Shown: positions 54,741 through 63,642, counted from the first letter of the stretch. The stretch is 64,000 bases of DNA from CAADGN01 sp035443945 (GCA_035443945.1 DAOMNQ010000003.1:15432-79431); one strand, 5' to 3'. The notes: generated by a model from the sequence alone, not told the origin. Translations and numbers: made by a program.

Positions 54741-54914
54741 TCAGCCGGCGTTGGATGTCCGTCTTCGTGAACGCTCGCGGTCGACGTACTCTCGCTCGCG
54801 CCGCAAGATCTCCAGACGTTTCTCCGCCTCCTGCTTCGTCAGGGGCGGACTCAGCGGCTCGCCCGCGTCGGTCACGAGCTGGCACTTCCCGTCCTGGAGC
54901 GATCGGAGCTTCAT
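54741..54914 (-). CDS. Possible small protein (57 residues), uncertain
   Basis: ATG 54914 follows GAGGGGGG, and the frame reads MKLRSLQDGKCQLVTDAGEP, then LSPPLTKQEAEKRLEILRRE, a balanced, amphipathic sequence unlike the surrounding low-complexity frames. A second frame over the same DNA (54547-55038, starting MKRPELLSEARDLGVLDGPK) has a Rho-N/SAP-like beginning; the two cannot both be right unless they are pieces of one frameshifted gene. Function unknown. Confidence 0.35.
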   Translation of the reverse strand: MKLRSLQDGKCQLVTDAGEPLSPPLTKQEAEKRLEILRREREYVDRERSRRRTSNAG

Positions 54915-55169
54915 GTGGGGCGCCCCCCTCGGCGGCCAGTCTAGCGGCCTCCACTCGGCGAAGCAGCGCCGCCACGGTCTTCGGCCCGTCCAGCACGCCG
55001 AGATCCCGGGCCTCCGAGAGCAACTCTGGGCGCTTCATGCGGCTGACCGGTTTGACGAAGCCGGGTGCAGGTGAAAGAATCTCCTGGCCATCCGGGGGTC
55101 GTTCCGGACGTAAGAACTGGGGACCGCCTTCGGGCGGGGCATCGGTTCGTCCCCGGGGCCCCCCTTTCG

Positions 55170-56786
55170 CGGTTCACCCCCACGTGCGTGGGGACATCGT
55201 GAGCAGCGACATCAACAACTGCCTGCGCGACGGTTCACCCCCACGTGCGTGGGGACATCAGCGCCGGGACGGTCGAACTGCCCGGGATGGGCGGTTCACC
55301 CCCATGTGCGTGGGGACATCTCAAAAAAAAGCCAGAATTCTGGCGGATTACGCAGTTCACCCCCATGTGCGTGGGGACATCTCTTCGGGCGGCGCGTCTA
55401 TCACGCACAAGATCGGTTCACCCCCACGTGCGTGGGGACATCGCCGGCGGAGCGGACGGCCTCCCGACGTTCAGCGGTTCACCCCCACGTGCGTGGGGAC
55501 ATCGATTCTCCAGCTGGTGTGTCAGTTCAGAATGACGGTTCACCCCCACGTGCGTGGGGACATCCGTTGGCACATTCGCCGGTTCCCACGTCTCTTCGGT
55601 TCACCCCCACGTGCGTGGGGACATCTGGTACGCGGACACCCCGGCGGGTCAGATCAGTGGTTCACCCCCACGTGCGTGGGGACATCGTGAAGTCATACCG
55701 CGAGTCCGTCCGCGCCTACGGTTCACCCCCACATGCGTGGGGACATCCGTCACGATCAGCACGCGATCGCCACCCGCGACGGTTCACCCCCACATGCGTG
55801 GGGACATCACTGGCAGTGTGTGGGGTGATGGTGTGGGCAACGGTTCACCCCCACATGCGTGGGGACATCTGCGAGGTGTTCGGCGTCGAGCCGTCCGACT
55901 TCGGTTCACCCCCACATGCGTGGGGACATCTTTTCTCTTGACAAGCCCCGGCTGCCGATTAACGGTTCACCCCCACATGCGTGGGGACATCTCGCCCCCG
56001 AACACCGTGACCGCGTAGCCGGGCGGTTCACCCCCACATGCGTGGGGACATCTCGCAACGCACCGAGCATGGCACGAGGCGGAGCGGTTCACCCCCACGT
56101 GCGTGGGGACATCACCGACCGGACAAAGCCGGACGGAACCGGACACGGTTCACCCCCACGTGCGTGGGGACATCGGCGTCGCGGTCCGCCTGAGGCTTGT
56201 TCTTCGCGGTTCACCCCCACGTGCGTGGGGACATCCGGCACGCCCGCCGTCCCTCACGTCAGCGTGTCCGGTTCACCCCCACGTGCGTGGGGACATCGCG
56301 GTACGGGGAGGCGCTTGGGCAGTTCGTGTTCGGTTCACCCCCACGTGCGTGGGGACATCGGTCGGTGTGTCAACGATTTTCCCAAAATACCGGTTCACCC
56401 CCACGTGCGTGGGGACATCGCCGTTGCCGTCGGCGGGGATGCGGTGCCGCCGCGGTTCACCCCCACGTGCGTGGGGACATCGACGAATGGCGGCCCGAAG
56501 AACGACGTGACGCCGGTTCACCCCCACGTGCGTGGGGACATCTCAACCGTGGACGTACCCGCGCCCTGTGCGGCCGGTTCACCCCCACGTGCGTGGGGAC
56601 ATCAAGAGGCCGCGTCTAAAGACTGCTCGCCTGTGCGGTTCACCCCCACGTGCGTGGGGACATCATCTCGCTGAGATTGCTATGCGGTTCCGCGTGCGGT
56701 TCACCCCCACGTGCGTGGGGACATCTGCTGCTGACCGGAGGCCTGTGGCTCATCGTCCGGTTCACCCCCACGTGCGTGGGGACATC
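55170..56786 (-). CRISPR. Type I-E CRISPR array, 27 repeats and 26 spacers
   Basis: The 29-base repeat, read on the minus strand, starts GATGTCCCCACG and ends GTGGGGGTGAACCG; its stem is CCCCACG/CGTGGGG and its 3' eight bases GTGAACCG give the expected type I-E 5' handle. Spacers are 32 bases, with two of 33, one of 31 and one of 33 around repeats 18-22. The last repeat base is constant (G) except at repeat 9. Repeats 10-15 share one variant (ACATGCG on the plus strand), repeats 3-4 another (CATGTGCG), and repeat 4 has a changed terminal base. The cas-proximal end is on the right. Spacer targets cannot be checked here. Confidence 0.97.
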
Positions 56787-56792
56787 ACTGGC

Positions 56793-57083
56793 TTACGACG
56801 CCTTCCGGGGCGTTTTCGGGAGCGTAAGCCCATCGAAGTCTACAAACTCTTTCGGCGGCTCGCCACGGGTCAGGATGACGTACCCCTGCTCGTTGCGCGC
56901 CGGAGAGATCAGGACCGCCGAGCCTCCCTTCTCGTCGACCTCCGCGCAGACCGCCTCCCACAGCCGGTCCCGGACCCGGCCCGACAGGTGGCCGAGATAC
57001 ACCCCCGGCTGCGGCTGCACCAGCCACCGCGTCAGCCGTCCCCGGAACCCCGGCCGCACGTTCCGCACCACGAGCACCATCAT
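56793..57083 (-). CDS. cas2: CRISPR-associated endonuclease Cas2 (type I-E)
   Basis: A 96-residue protein of the I-E Cas2 type: MMVLVVRNVRPGFRGRLTRW, LVQPQPGVYLGHLSGRVRDR, LWEAVCAEV, and a C-terminal strand GYVILTRGEPPKEFVDFDGL. It bridges two Cas1 dimers in the spacer-integration complex. Its ATG 57083 overlaps the cas1 stop by 4 bases (ATGA). The stop (56793-56795) is only six bases from the last repeat base, so any leader must lie within this gene. Confidence 0.95.
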   Translation of the reverse strand: MMVLVVRNVRPGFRGRLTRWLVQPQPGVYLGHLSGRVRDRLWEAVCAEVDEKGGSAVLISPARNEQGYVILTRGEPPKEFVDFDGLTLPKTPRKAS

Positions 57084-58042
57084 GCCGCGTCTCCTTCGGG
57101 GGGCCTCTGCGCGAGAATCTCGCCGATCGGCGTCTCCAGCGTGAACGACCGCGGCTCCCACAACGCCGCCGGGAGGGCCGGGTCGTCGGCGAACTCGTCG
57201 GCCTCCTCCGCCGCCTCCGGCACGTCGAGCACACGCGCGATGTCCGGCAGGAGCCGCTTCATCAGCCGGGCCTCGAAGAAGCGACGCCGCGCCTCGACCC
57301 GCACCTCGCGTTCGAGGTGCTGCGGATGCCGGGCCGCGACCTCGAACGCCAGCGGGATCGTCAGTTCCGCCTTGTACAGGTCGGCGACGTCGTAGACGAA
57401 CGAGAGTTGCTTGCCGCTGTGGATGAAGCCGATCGCCGGCGAGTATCCGCCGGAGAGGATCGCGGCGTGGACCAGCCCGTAGAGGCAGGCGTTCGCGGCC
57501 GAGAGTGCCCGGTTCACCGGGTCGCCCGCGAACCAGTCCTTGCGCTTGTAGTCGCGCCCCTGCCAGGGCACGCCGGTGGCCTTCGAGGCCTCGGCGTAGG
57601 CCTGGCGGACGCGGATGCCCTCCTTGCCGCGCAACTGCTGCAGCGTCAGGCCGGGGTCGATCGACTCCTCGGTGAAGCGGGCGCAGTACATGCGGACGAC
57701 GACCCGCAGCCGCGTGCGCTCGTCGAGGGCCAGGCGGGCCTGCCGCAGCAGGTTGCGGCTGTGGCGGCTGCCGCCCATCCCGCAGGCGTAGAAGCGGACG
57801 CCGAACTCCCCCGCCCAGACGACAAGGCAGTTGTTGTCGGCGAGGGCCTTGACGGCCTGGTGGGTGATCTTCGTCCCCGGGCCGAGCATGAGCAGGGCCA
57901 GCGAGGCGAGGGGCACCTCCGTCACGCCGTCGAGTTCGTGGACGGCGATGGCGTTGGCGGTGTGCTTGACGATCGCCCTGTCGACGTAGAGGAAGGAGAG
58001 GCGGTCGTCGAAGCGTCCGAGGTCGAAGAGGCTGGTCTTCAT
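57080..58042 (-). CDS. cas1: CRISPR-associated endonuclease Cas1 (type I-E)
   Basis: The 320-residue integrase. The metal ligands are visible as Glu in LRGKEGIRVRQAYAEA, His in GFIHSGKQLSF and Asp in VYDVADLYKAEL. The N-terminal beta-domain (LSFLYVDRAIVKHTANAIAV) and length fit type I-E. The acidic stretch EAAEEADEFADDP near the C-terminus is a small extension. It is 114 bases after cas6e and overlaps cas2 by 4 bases. Confidence 0.96.
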   Translation of the reverse strand: MKTSLFDLGRFDDRLSFLYVDRAIVKHTANAIAVHELDGVTEVPLASLALLMLGPGTKITHQAVKALADNNCLVVWAGEFGVRFYACGMGGSRHSRNLLRQARLALDERTRLRVVVRMYCARFTEESIDPGLTLQQLRGKEGIRVRQAYAEASKATGVPWQGRDYKRKDWFAGDPVNRALSAANACLYGLVHAAILSGGYSPAIGFIHSGKQLSFVYDVADLYKAELTIPLAFEVAARHPQHLEREVRVEARRRFFEARLMKRLLPDIARVLDVPEAAEEADEFADDPALPAALWEPRSFTLETPIGEILAQRPPEGDAA

Positions 58043-58156
58043 CGCGCGGTCCCTCCATCAGCAGGTCGGTCCGCCCCCGCCGGGCGGGGGTGACGAGAGG
58101 TATTCACTTGTCAAGGACGATCGGCACGGACGAGGGGCGCGATAACGGGAACGCCG
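58043..58156 (-). other. Gap between cas6e and cas1
   Basis: The only sizeable gap inside the operon (114 bases). CCCCCGCC and GGCGGGGG form a hairpin around 58074-58090 without a T run, so it may modulate expression of the adaptation pair rather than terminate. Confidence 0.4.
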
Positions 58157-59140
58157 TCATCCGCCCGCGACAGGAGCGACCGAGAGCAGACCGAAGCCGA
58201 ACGCCTTGCCGGGGCCGATGCCCGACTCAAGGAGGGACTTGAGCGAGGCCGGATCGCGCACTTTGAAGGTCCCCTCGAACAAAGCGGCCCACCATTGCAT
58301 CCGCTGGCTCGGCTGGGGCTCGTGCTTCGTGCGCCAGCCCCACGCCCAGCCGGTGACAAGCGTCTCGATGCGCTCGACCGCGGGATCGCGGATGAAGCAC
58401 TCGACGTCCTCGGCGGCGTCGCCGAGCCTGCGAATCAGCCAGTCCTCGTGCGCCTTGATGAACGCCCGTTCCCGGCGCTGGCCGCCGGCGTTGAACTCCG
58501 ATGGCGCGATCTGCGGGCGTTTACGCTTGCCGTCGCGGCGGCAGACGGGGTTGGCGCGCAGGCGGAATCGCACCCTGTCGCCGGGCTGAACGGTGAAGCT
58601 CCCGTCGTGCCGATCCGCGCGCGACAGGCGGAGCGCATCGCCCTCGAGCGTGAACGACACCTTCCGGCACTGCGGCGGCGCGGCGAGCAGGTGGGAGGCG
58701 TTGCCGACGGGCCGGCCGAGGTCGTCGCGCCGGTCGGGGTCAAGCCCGAACGCCAGATCCCAGTCGGGCGGTTGATCGCCGCCGGACTGGACGACGATGA
58801 CGGGGCGGCGCACACCTCGCTCTTGATCGACAGGTTGATCGATGCGGAACAGGAAGCCTGCCTCGCCGCTGCGCTCGCTGTGGACGGGGGCGTCGCACGG
58901 CAGGACGCCGGGATCATCCTCGCCCGGAAGATTGCGGTCGTGGGGACCTGCCCCGCCGTAGGGCGCGCAGTACGCCGCGACGCGCTGCTCATGCGGCTCG
59001 TGCAGCATCGACCGCGACGGGAAGGCCATACACAGGCGCTGATGCACGCGGTAGAGGTTGCGCAGCCACTTGCGCGTGATGTTCCAGTCCGGCCGGTCCG
59101 GGTTGTCGCCGATGTTGATGAGCAGGTGGGAGTGGTACAT
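58157..59140 (-). CDS. cas6e: Cas6e (CRISPR RNA endonuclease), enlarged
   Basis: Cuts the repeat hairpin to release crRNAs and stays bound to the 3' end. The protein has 327 residues against roughly 200-230 for typical Cas6e. N-terminus MYHSHLLINIG, then LYRVHQRLCMAFPSR with the catalytic His (33) in the usual R-x-H-Q context, and C-terminal LLESGIGPGKAFGFGLLSVA, the Gly-rich loop of the family. The extra length lies mainly between ~50 and 160. ATG 59140 sits 3 bases after the cas5 stop. Confidence 0.9.
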   Translation of the reverse strand: MYHSHLLINIGDNPDRPDWNITRKWLRNLYRVHQRLCMAFPSRSMLHEPHEQRVAAYCAPYGGAGPHDRNLPGEDDPGVLPCDAPVHSERSGEAGFLFRIDQPVDQERGVRRPVIVVQSGGDQPPDWDLAFGLDPDRRDDLGRPVGNASHLLAAPPQCRKVSFTLEGDALRLSRADRHDGSFTVQPGDRVRFRLRANPVCRRDGKRKRPQIAPSEFNAGGQRRERAFIKAHEDWLIRRLGDAAEDVECFIRDPAVERIETLVTGWAWGWRTKHEPQPSQRMQWWAALFEGTFKVRDPASLKSLLESGIGPGKAFGFGLLSVAPVAGG

Positions 59141-59143
59141 GGC

Positions 59144-60289
59144 TCAGACCTCGCCCTCTTCGAGGACTTCGCGACGGACGCGCTCGGGCGCCTCGCGCAG
59201 GGCGCGGCGACGGGATTCCTCGGAGCGGAACCGCAGAATCTCACCGCGTGCGCGGAGGATGTCATCGCGCCAGCGCGGCTCGCACGGGTCGATGCGGTCC
59301 AGGCCCATGCCGTGCCCGTATTCGATCATGGTGACGGCGTCGTGACAAAGACGGCAGAGCGCGCGCAGGTCGTCCTGCGCTTCATTGCCGCCGGCGCGGC
59401 GGTAGGTGACGTGCTGGACGGTGGTGGCGGTGTTCTTGCAGAAGACGCAGAGGCCGTAGTCGGCTTCGAGGCGGGAAGCGCGGCGCGCACGGTACTCGGT
59501 GTTGCGATAGTCGGCGCGTGGCCGCGGCGGGGCGGGCGTGCGGTGAAGGAGGGGATGCCTGCTGACCTCGACCATGACGCGATCCCGCATCACCAGGCGC
59601 GGCTTATGCACGGGCGGGTCGAAGCAGACGGGCGAGTCGTACCAGACCTTGGCTTCATCGGGGGCGAGGTCGTCGCCGTGCGACGCCCGCCATTCGATGA
59701 TCGCTTCGAGAGCCTCCGGCGCTCGGTCGCCCTCGAATCGCGGCCGCCAGGGGAGGGCTTCCAGCGCGGCCCTCAGGTCGGCGTGGTCGCCGGGATTGGT
59801 CCACATCTCGCCCGGCGCCGGGCGGGCGAGAATGGGCACGGAGGGCGGGCACGACCTGCGGCCGAGGTAGACCGGCCACTTCGGCGCGGCCAGCGCTTCG
59901 GCCACGGCGGCGACGAGCGCGGAATCACCCTGGAGCGCGACAAGGAAACTCGCATCGGCCAGATACTCGCGGCGCGTGATGAGCGTGCCCTGCGCACCGG
60001 TCTTGACCTTGCCCCCGGCCGTCGTCATGCCGATCCCGGCCCCAACGGTGTGGTAGTCCCACCAGCGCGTGCCGGGCCGGTCGGTGCGCACGCCCATCGC
60101 CAGCGTGTTGAGTTCCGGCAGCCGCTCCCGCGCGTCGGCGCGCGACAGGCCCATGGCGCAGCAGACCAGCCCGAGCACCCCGGACTTGGTCGGCGCCTCC
60201 ATGCTCCGCCGGATGACGAACTTTGACGTATCGCCCCACGCCTGGAGCGGACCTTCGAGGCGAACAAAGACGGTGTTCGGCGCCGTCAC
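59144..60289 (-). CDS. cas5: Cas5e fused to a C-terminal HNH nuclease domain (Cas5-HNH)
   Basis: A 381-residue fusion. Residues 1-~252 are Cas5e: VFVRLEGPLQAWGDTSKFVI, RSMEAPTKSGVLGLVCCAMG, and RRREYL-type strands ending near VMVEVSRHPLLHR. A Pro/Arg linker (TPAPPRPR, 251-258) leads to an HNH domain at ~259-330 with Cys281, Cys284, His293, Asn302, Cys312, Cys315 and His316 (CVFCKNTATTVQHV ... LRALCRLCHDAVT). The zinc Cys pairs and the beta-beta-metal order are complete; Gln292 stands where many HNH domains have His or Asp. A charged helical tail follows. Free Cas5e ends near 230-250. In type I-E systems of this type, HNH replaces Cas3 for cleavage. ATGA overlap with cas7. Confidence 0.93.
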   Translation of the reverse strand: MTAPNTVFVRLEGPLQAWGDTSKFVIRRSMEAPTKSGVLGLVCCAMGLSRADARERLPELNTLAMGVRTDRPGTRWWDYHTVGAGIGMTTAGGKVKTGAQGTLITRREYLADASFLVALQGDSALVAAVAEALAAPKWPVYLGRRSCPPSVPILARPAPGEMWTNPGDHADLRAALEALPWRPRFEGDRAPEALEAIIEWRASHGDDLAPDEAKVWYDSPVCFDPPVHKPRLVMRDRVMVEVSRHPLLHRTPAPPRPRADYRNTEYRARRASRLEADYGLCVFCKNTATTVQHVTYRRAGGNEAQDDLRALCRLCHDAVTMIEYGHGMGLDRIDPCEPRWRDDILRARGEILRFRSEESRRRALREAPERVRREVLEEGEV

Positions 60290-61449
60290 GACGCGGCTCC
60301 GGCCGGTGCCTTCGAGACCAGCTCCTTGACCTGCGTCACGAGAACTTCGAGCTTGCCCACGAACTGATCGCCGTCGACGACCAACTTCTCCTTCTGCGCC
60401 TCGCTCTCCGCGGTGGCGTCGATCCAGCTGAGTGCGTGACGCCGACCCGGCGAGAACCAGAATCGCTTCGCCTTGATGCCGTACCCGCCCGCGATCTCAT
60501 GCACATACTGGCCCAGGCGTGCGATGCTCTCCTCGACGAGCCCCCGCTGCTCGCTGGCTACGACCGGCCTGGCGAACGCATTGGCGTAACTGATCGGCGT
60601 GGGCGAGTCGGTCTTGACCTCGACGAGTATCCCGTCGGGCGGGTTGAATGCCGCGTAGGCGTGCTGTTTGCCCGACGGGTTCGCCTTGGCCGCGCCCTTG
60701 AGAAAGCACTCCACCGTTGTGGCGGCGAGTTCGGCGTCGCCGCCGAGATTCTTCAGCAGTTGCTCCCAGTCGATGGAGAAGTGCTTGTAGAAGCACGCGG
60801 AGTTGAAGATCGCCTCGTTGACGTGGCCCGCGCCGGCGTCGGGGCCGGGGATGTCGTCGGCAGCCGTGAAGTAATCCACCTCGTTGACGACCGCGTGCGT
60901 CGAGATCGCGTGCGCCGCCGAAAGCGCCGCCTCAACCGTGAACTTGCCCTTGAGATCAGCGAAGGGACCCTTCGCGTCGAACTCCGTCATCCGGCCGCAC
61001 AGGGCGATGTCCGGAGTCTTGACAAACTCGCCGATGATCTTCGCGAACTCCGTTCCGAGATTCTCCCTTTTCTCCTCTACCGCCTTGCCCATGTCGTTGA
61101 TCGCAGACTTCGGGAGAAAGAACAGGATGTCGGAAGTTATCTCGTCCTTGAATCCAACCCCGCCATCCTCAAACACCTTCTTGATGGATTTGCGGTGATT
61201 GTCGCTGGCGTTACCGCCAGCCGCCGCCGCCATCGCGATCTCATCGACCAGCCGCCGCGTCCGTACGCCGCCGTCACCTTTTAGGGCCGCGGCGAACTCC
61301 GGGCTTCGTCGGATGCTCCGCTTGAGGCACTGACTGGAGATGCGTGCCCGCGTGACGCCGCCGAAGAGGCACGTCTTGGGCGCGCCCAGGTCGTCCCGGT
61401 TGAGGTTCGCCGGACTGTGGTTCTGAATGATGTGGATTTCGATCAGCAT
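60286..61449 (-). CDS. cas7: Cas7e (Cse4), Cascade backbone
   Basis: A 387-residue RAMP protein that polymerises along the crRNA, six copies in E. coli Cascade. IEIHIIQNHSPANLNRDDLG, GGVTRARISSQCLKRSIRRS and STHAVVNEVDYFTAADD match Cas7e, and FARPVVASEQRGLVEESIAR lies near the C-terminus. ATG 61449 has AAGGAG seven bases upstream, and the stop overlaps the cas5 start by 4 bases. Confidence 0.95.
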   Translation of the reverse strand: MLIEIHIIQNHSPANLNRDDLGAPKTCLFGGVTRARISSQCLKRSIRRSPEFAAALKGDGGVRTRRLVDEIAMAAAAGGNASDNHRKSIKKVFEDGGVGFKDEITSDILFFLPKSAINDMGKAVEEKRENLGTEFAKIIGEFVKTPDIALCGRMTEFDAKGPFADLKGKFTVEAALSAAHAISTHAVVNEVDYFTAADDIPGPDAGAGHVNEAIFNSACFYKHFSIDWEQLLKNLGGDAELAATTVECFLKGAAKANPSGKQHAYAAFNPPDGILVEVKTDSPTPISYANAFARPVVASEQRGLVEESIARLGQYVHEIAGGYGIKAKRFWFSPGRRHALSWIDATAESEAQKEKLVVDGDQFVGKLEVLVTQVKELVSKAPAGAAS

Positions 61450-61465
61450 CTGATACTCCTTGCTC

Positions 61466-62092
61466 TCAGCGGTCAGCGGCTCGAAGGTACGCGCACGCCC
61501 ACAAGTCCTGTGGCGACGCGTGCTCCTCGCCGCATCCGACAGCGTTCATGTGGGCGTTGATTCGACTCTTCTGGTGTGTGTCGTTCGGGTTGTACGTGCG
61601 ATCCCAAAGTGACAGGTCGTCCAGCAGGACCGCCCAGTCGATGCCGCTGACGCCTCGCGCGTGCGGGACTCTGCCCTGCTTCGCTCGGGCGATCTCGCCC
61701 AGCGCCAAGCGCAGGTGCGGCTCCAGCGCGGGCAGCGGGGTGCAGAGCAGGGCGTCAAAGCGCGCGCGGAACCGGTCCCGCGACTTGAACTCCGGCGGGT
61801 CGCCCGGCTCGCACACGCCCAGCACGGCGGGGAGCGGCGGCCCGATCGTCTCGCCCTCGGGCACGACGTGCGGCACGGCCGAGCCAAAGGCCCCGAAGAG
61901 TTTGGCCACCAGCCAACTGGTCTCACGCCGCGGCGCGGCTGGGCTGTCGTGCCGCAGGGGCCACCACAGGCCCGTGAACAGATCAAACCCGTCGAGCCGC
62001 GCATCCAGCGGCCGCCCCGCCAGCGATCGCAATCGCGACCGCTCGCCCTCCTTGAGGTCTTTGAGGCGCCTGATGTAGTCGGCCGTGCTCAT
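61466..62092 (-). CDS. cse2: Cse2 (Cas11e), Cascade small subunit
   Basis: A 208-residue helical protein that stabilises target binding. DYIRRLKDLKEGERSRLRSL, LWWPLRHDSPAAPRRETSWL, VAKLFGAFGS and DWAVLLDDLSLWDRTYNPND recall Cas11e. It overlaps cse1 by 4 bases (ATGA) and lies 16 bases before cas7. The C-terminal Cys-containing segment is unremarkable. Confidence 0.9.
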   Translation of the reverse strand: MSTADYIRRLKDLKEGERSRLRSLAGRPLDARLDGFDLFTGLWWPLRHDSPAAPRRETSWLVAKLFGAFGSAVPHVVPEGETIGPPLPAVLGVCEPGDPPEFKSRDRFRARFDALLCTPLPALEPHLRLALGEIARAKQGRVPHARGVSGIDWAVLLDDLSLWDRTYNPNDTHQKSRINAHMNAVGCGEEHASPQDLWACAYLRAADR

Positions 62093-63642
62093 GCGCCGTC
62101 GCCCTTCTTCTTTCGCGTTCGCTTGGGCTTGTCACCTTTTGCGAACGGCTCTGGCGGTGCTGTCGCCTTCCTGATGGCGTCATCAAGGGCCGATCGCGCA
62201 CGCGCCGTCGCCTCGCGTCGCCTAAGCGGCGAACCCGGCGTGATGGCGTCGGCAACCGCTTTGAGGACCGGCTGCCACCCCTTGGGTGCCGAGGTGCAGC
62301 CCAGAGGATCGACCACACCGCCGTTCGGTGAGCGCAAACTTTCAAACATGGCGGCCTCCAGCGCCGGCAAACGATCCGCGAGGGCCGCACGAGTGGAATC
62401 CGACAGCGGACGCTCGATAGACCGAATGACTCGAAGCGGATGCCTGGCCTTCATAGTCGCCAGCTTCTTTCCTTTGAGCGACGCCTTGGGATCGAGCAGT
62501 TGACTCACGACCTCGCCAAGAGACTCCAGGTTCGCTGACCCTTCGCCGTCGCCACGGTCGATCTTCAAGCAGCAGTTGCATGATTCGACGCTCTTATCCG
62601 AACTCTGCATGGCGAATCCGGCGACATGTACGGACACACGGCCGTTGAAGCGATCCGCTACTGCTGCCACCGCGGTGGGGCATTGAAGCCCGTCGGCACC
62701 ACCGGCAAGAAGACCAGCCAGCCACTCACGCCACTGGCCCGAACTCTCGGGGAGGTTCTTCTCGGCGTCCTCTGCTTGCCAGGGCTTGTCCTTGTCATTG
62801 TAGATGATGTGGGGATCGCGCCACCGCGCCGCGCCGCACCGGCTCAGGCCGTCACGGCCATTCGGCTTGTTCAATTCCTTGAGACCGACAACCAGGTGCT
62901 TGGTGTCGGCTCCACAGACCATGCATGTTCCACGCCTCAGCCCGTCATCCGCGATGCGGAACTGCCTTGAGACCCATGTGAACCCCTCCATCACGCCGAT
63001 CTGCTCCTGCGCGGGCTGCTCGCCCCCGAACCAGCACGGCTGATCGCCCGGAACATGGGCGAGTGGCCAGTTGAGTACGAGCGTATCGAGAAGCGCGCCG
63101 CCCACGGGCATGAAGTACATCGGCGGGTCGCCGTTGATCCCTGGCCGTTTCCCGGCGCCCTTGCCTGTGATCGCTACCGGCAAGCGAACCAAGCCGATGG
63201 AGACACAGACTGGACATGCGCCGTGCTGATTGTCGCGGACATGCCGGAAGTGGGCCTTATTGGTCGCCCCCGGCAACTCGTGGAACAAGTCAGCAACCGG
63301 CCGTTCATTGGCAGCCTCTGCGGGGGCCTGCAAGAACCGCTTCCCTTCCCCGAGCAGGTTGAAGGCCGCCTTGTGCTCCTCCAGTCTGGCCAGCCACTCC
63401 GGAGGCACGCCCTCGGCGTCGTCAAGCCGTCGCCGGTCCTCCTGACTCAACCCCGGCCTGCACCACAGCAGCACCGCCAGCAGGAACCGCAGCAGCGCCA
63501 CGTTGTCCATCGGGTTGCTCGCCGCGATCTGGCGGATGCGGCCCGCCTCCGCCAGCGCGGTCCGGATCCCGATGCGCTCGAACCGGCCGTTGATGCGCAG
63601 GACGGGTATCCATGGTTCTGTGATGAGGTTGAACGCCGACAC
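62089..63642 (-). CDS. cse1: Cse1 (Cas8e), Cascade large subunit
   Basis: Recognises the PAM and, in Cas3-containing systems, recruits Cas3. The 517-residue protein starts FNLITEPWIPVLRINGRFER, the hallmark of Cas8e, then NPMDNVALLRFLLAVLLW. Zinc-like Cys pairs appear in CPVCVSIGLVR and CMVCGADTKH. GTG 63642 is preceded by GGAGG. It is the first gene of the operon. With Cas3 apparently absent, the Cas3-docking surface of this subunit may be relaxed; this is inference. Confidence 0.93.
   Translation of the reverse strand: MSAFNLITEPWIPVLRINGRFERIGIRTALAEAGRIRQIAASNPMDNVALLRFLLAVLLWCRPGLSQEDRRRLDDAEGVPPEWLARLEEHKAAFNLLGEGKRFLQAPAEAANERPVADLFHELPGATNKAHFRHVRDNQHGACPVCVSIGLVRLPVAITGKGAGKRPGINGDPPMYFMPVGGALLDTLVLNWPLAHVPGDQPCWFGGEQPAQEQIGVMEGFTWVSRQFRIADDGLRRGTCMVCGADTKHLVVGLKELNKPNGRDGLSRCGAARWRDPHIIYNDKDKPWQAEDAEKNLPESSGQWREWLAGLLAGGADGLQCPTAVAAVADRFNGRVSVHVAGFAMQSSDKSVESCNCCLKIDRGDGEGSANLESLGEVVSQLLDPKASLKGKKLATMKARHPLRVIRSIERPLSDSTRAALADRLPALEAAMFESLRSPNGGVVDPLGCTSAPKGWQPVLKAVADAITPGSPLRRREATARARSALDDAIRKATAPPEPFAKGDKPKRTRKKKGDGA

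Noticed and set aside
55140..55169. GGTTCGTCCCCGG just outside the array as a degenerate repeat
   Set aside because: It shares only about a dozen bases and is not at the array period.
54680..57395. Several open frames across the CRISPR array with repeated RFTPTCVGTS or SPPRAWGH-type peptides
   Set aside because: They are artefacts of the 61-base repeat period; the DNA is clearly a CRISPR array.
59602..59607. Possible promoter motifs within the cas operon
   Set aside because: Scattered near-matches only; genes overlap or are 3-16 bases apart, so a single upstream promoter is simpler.
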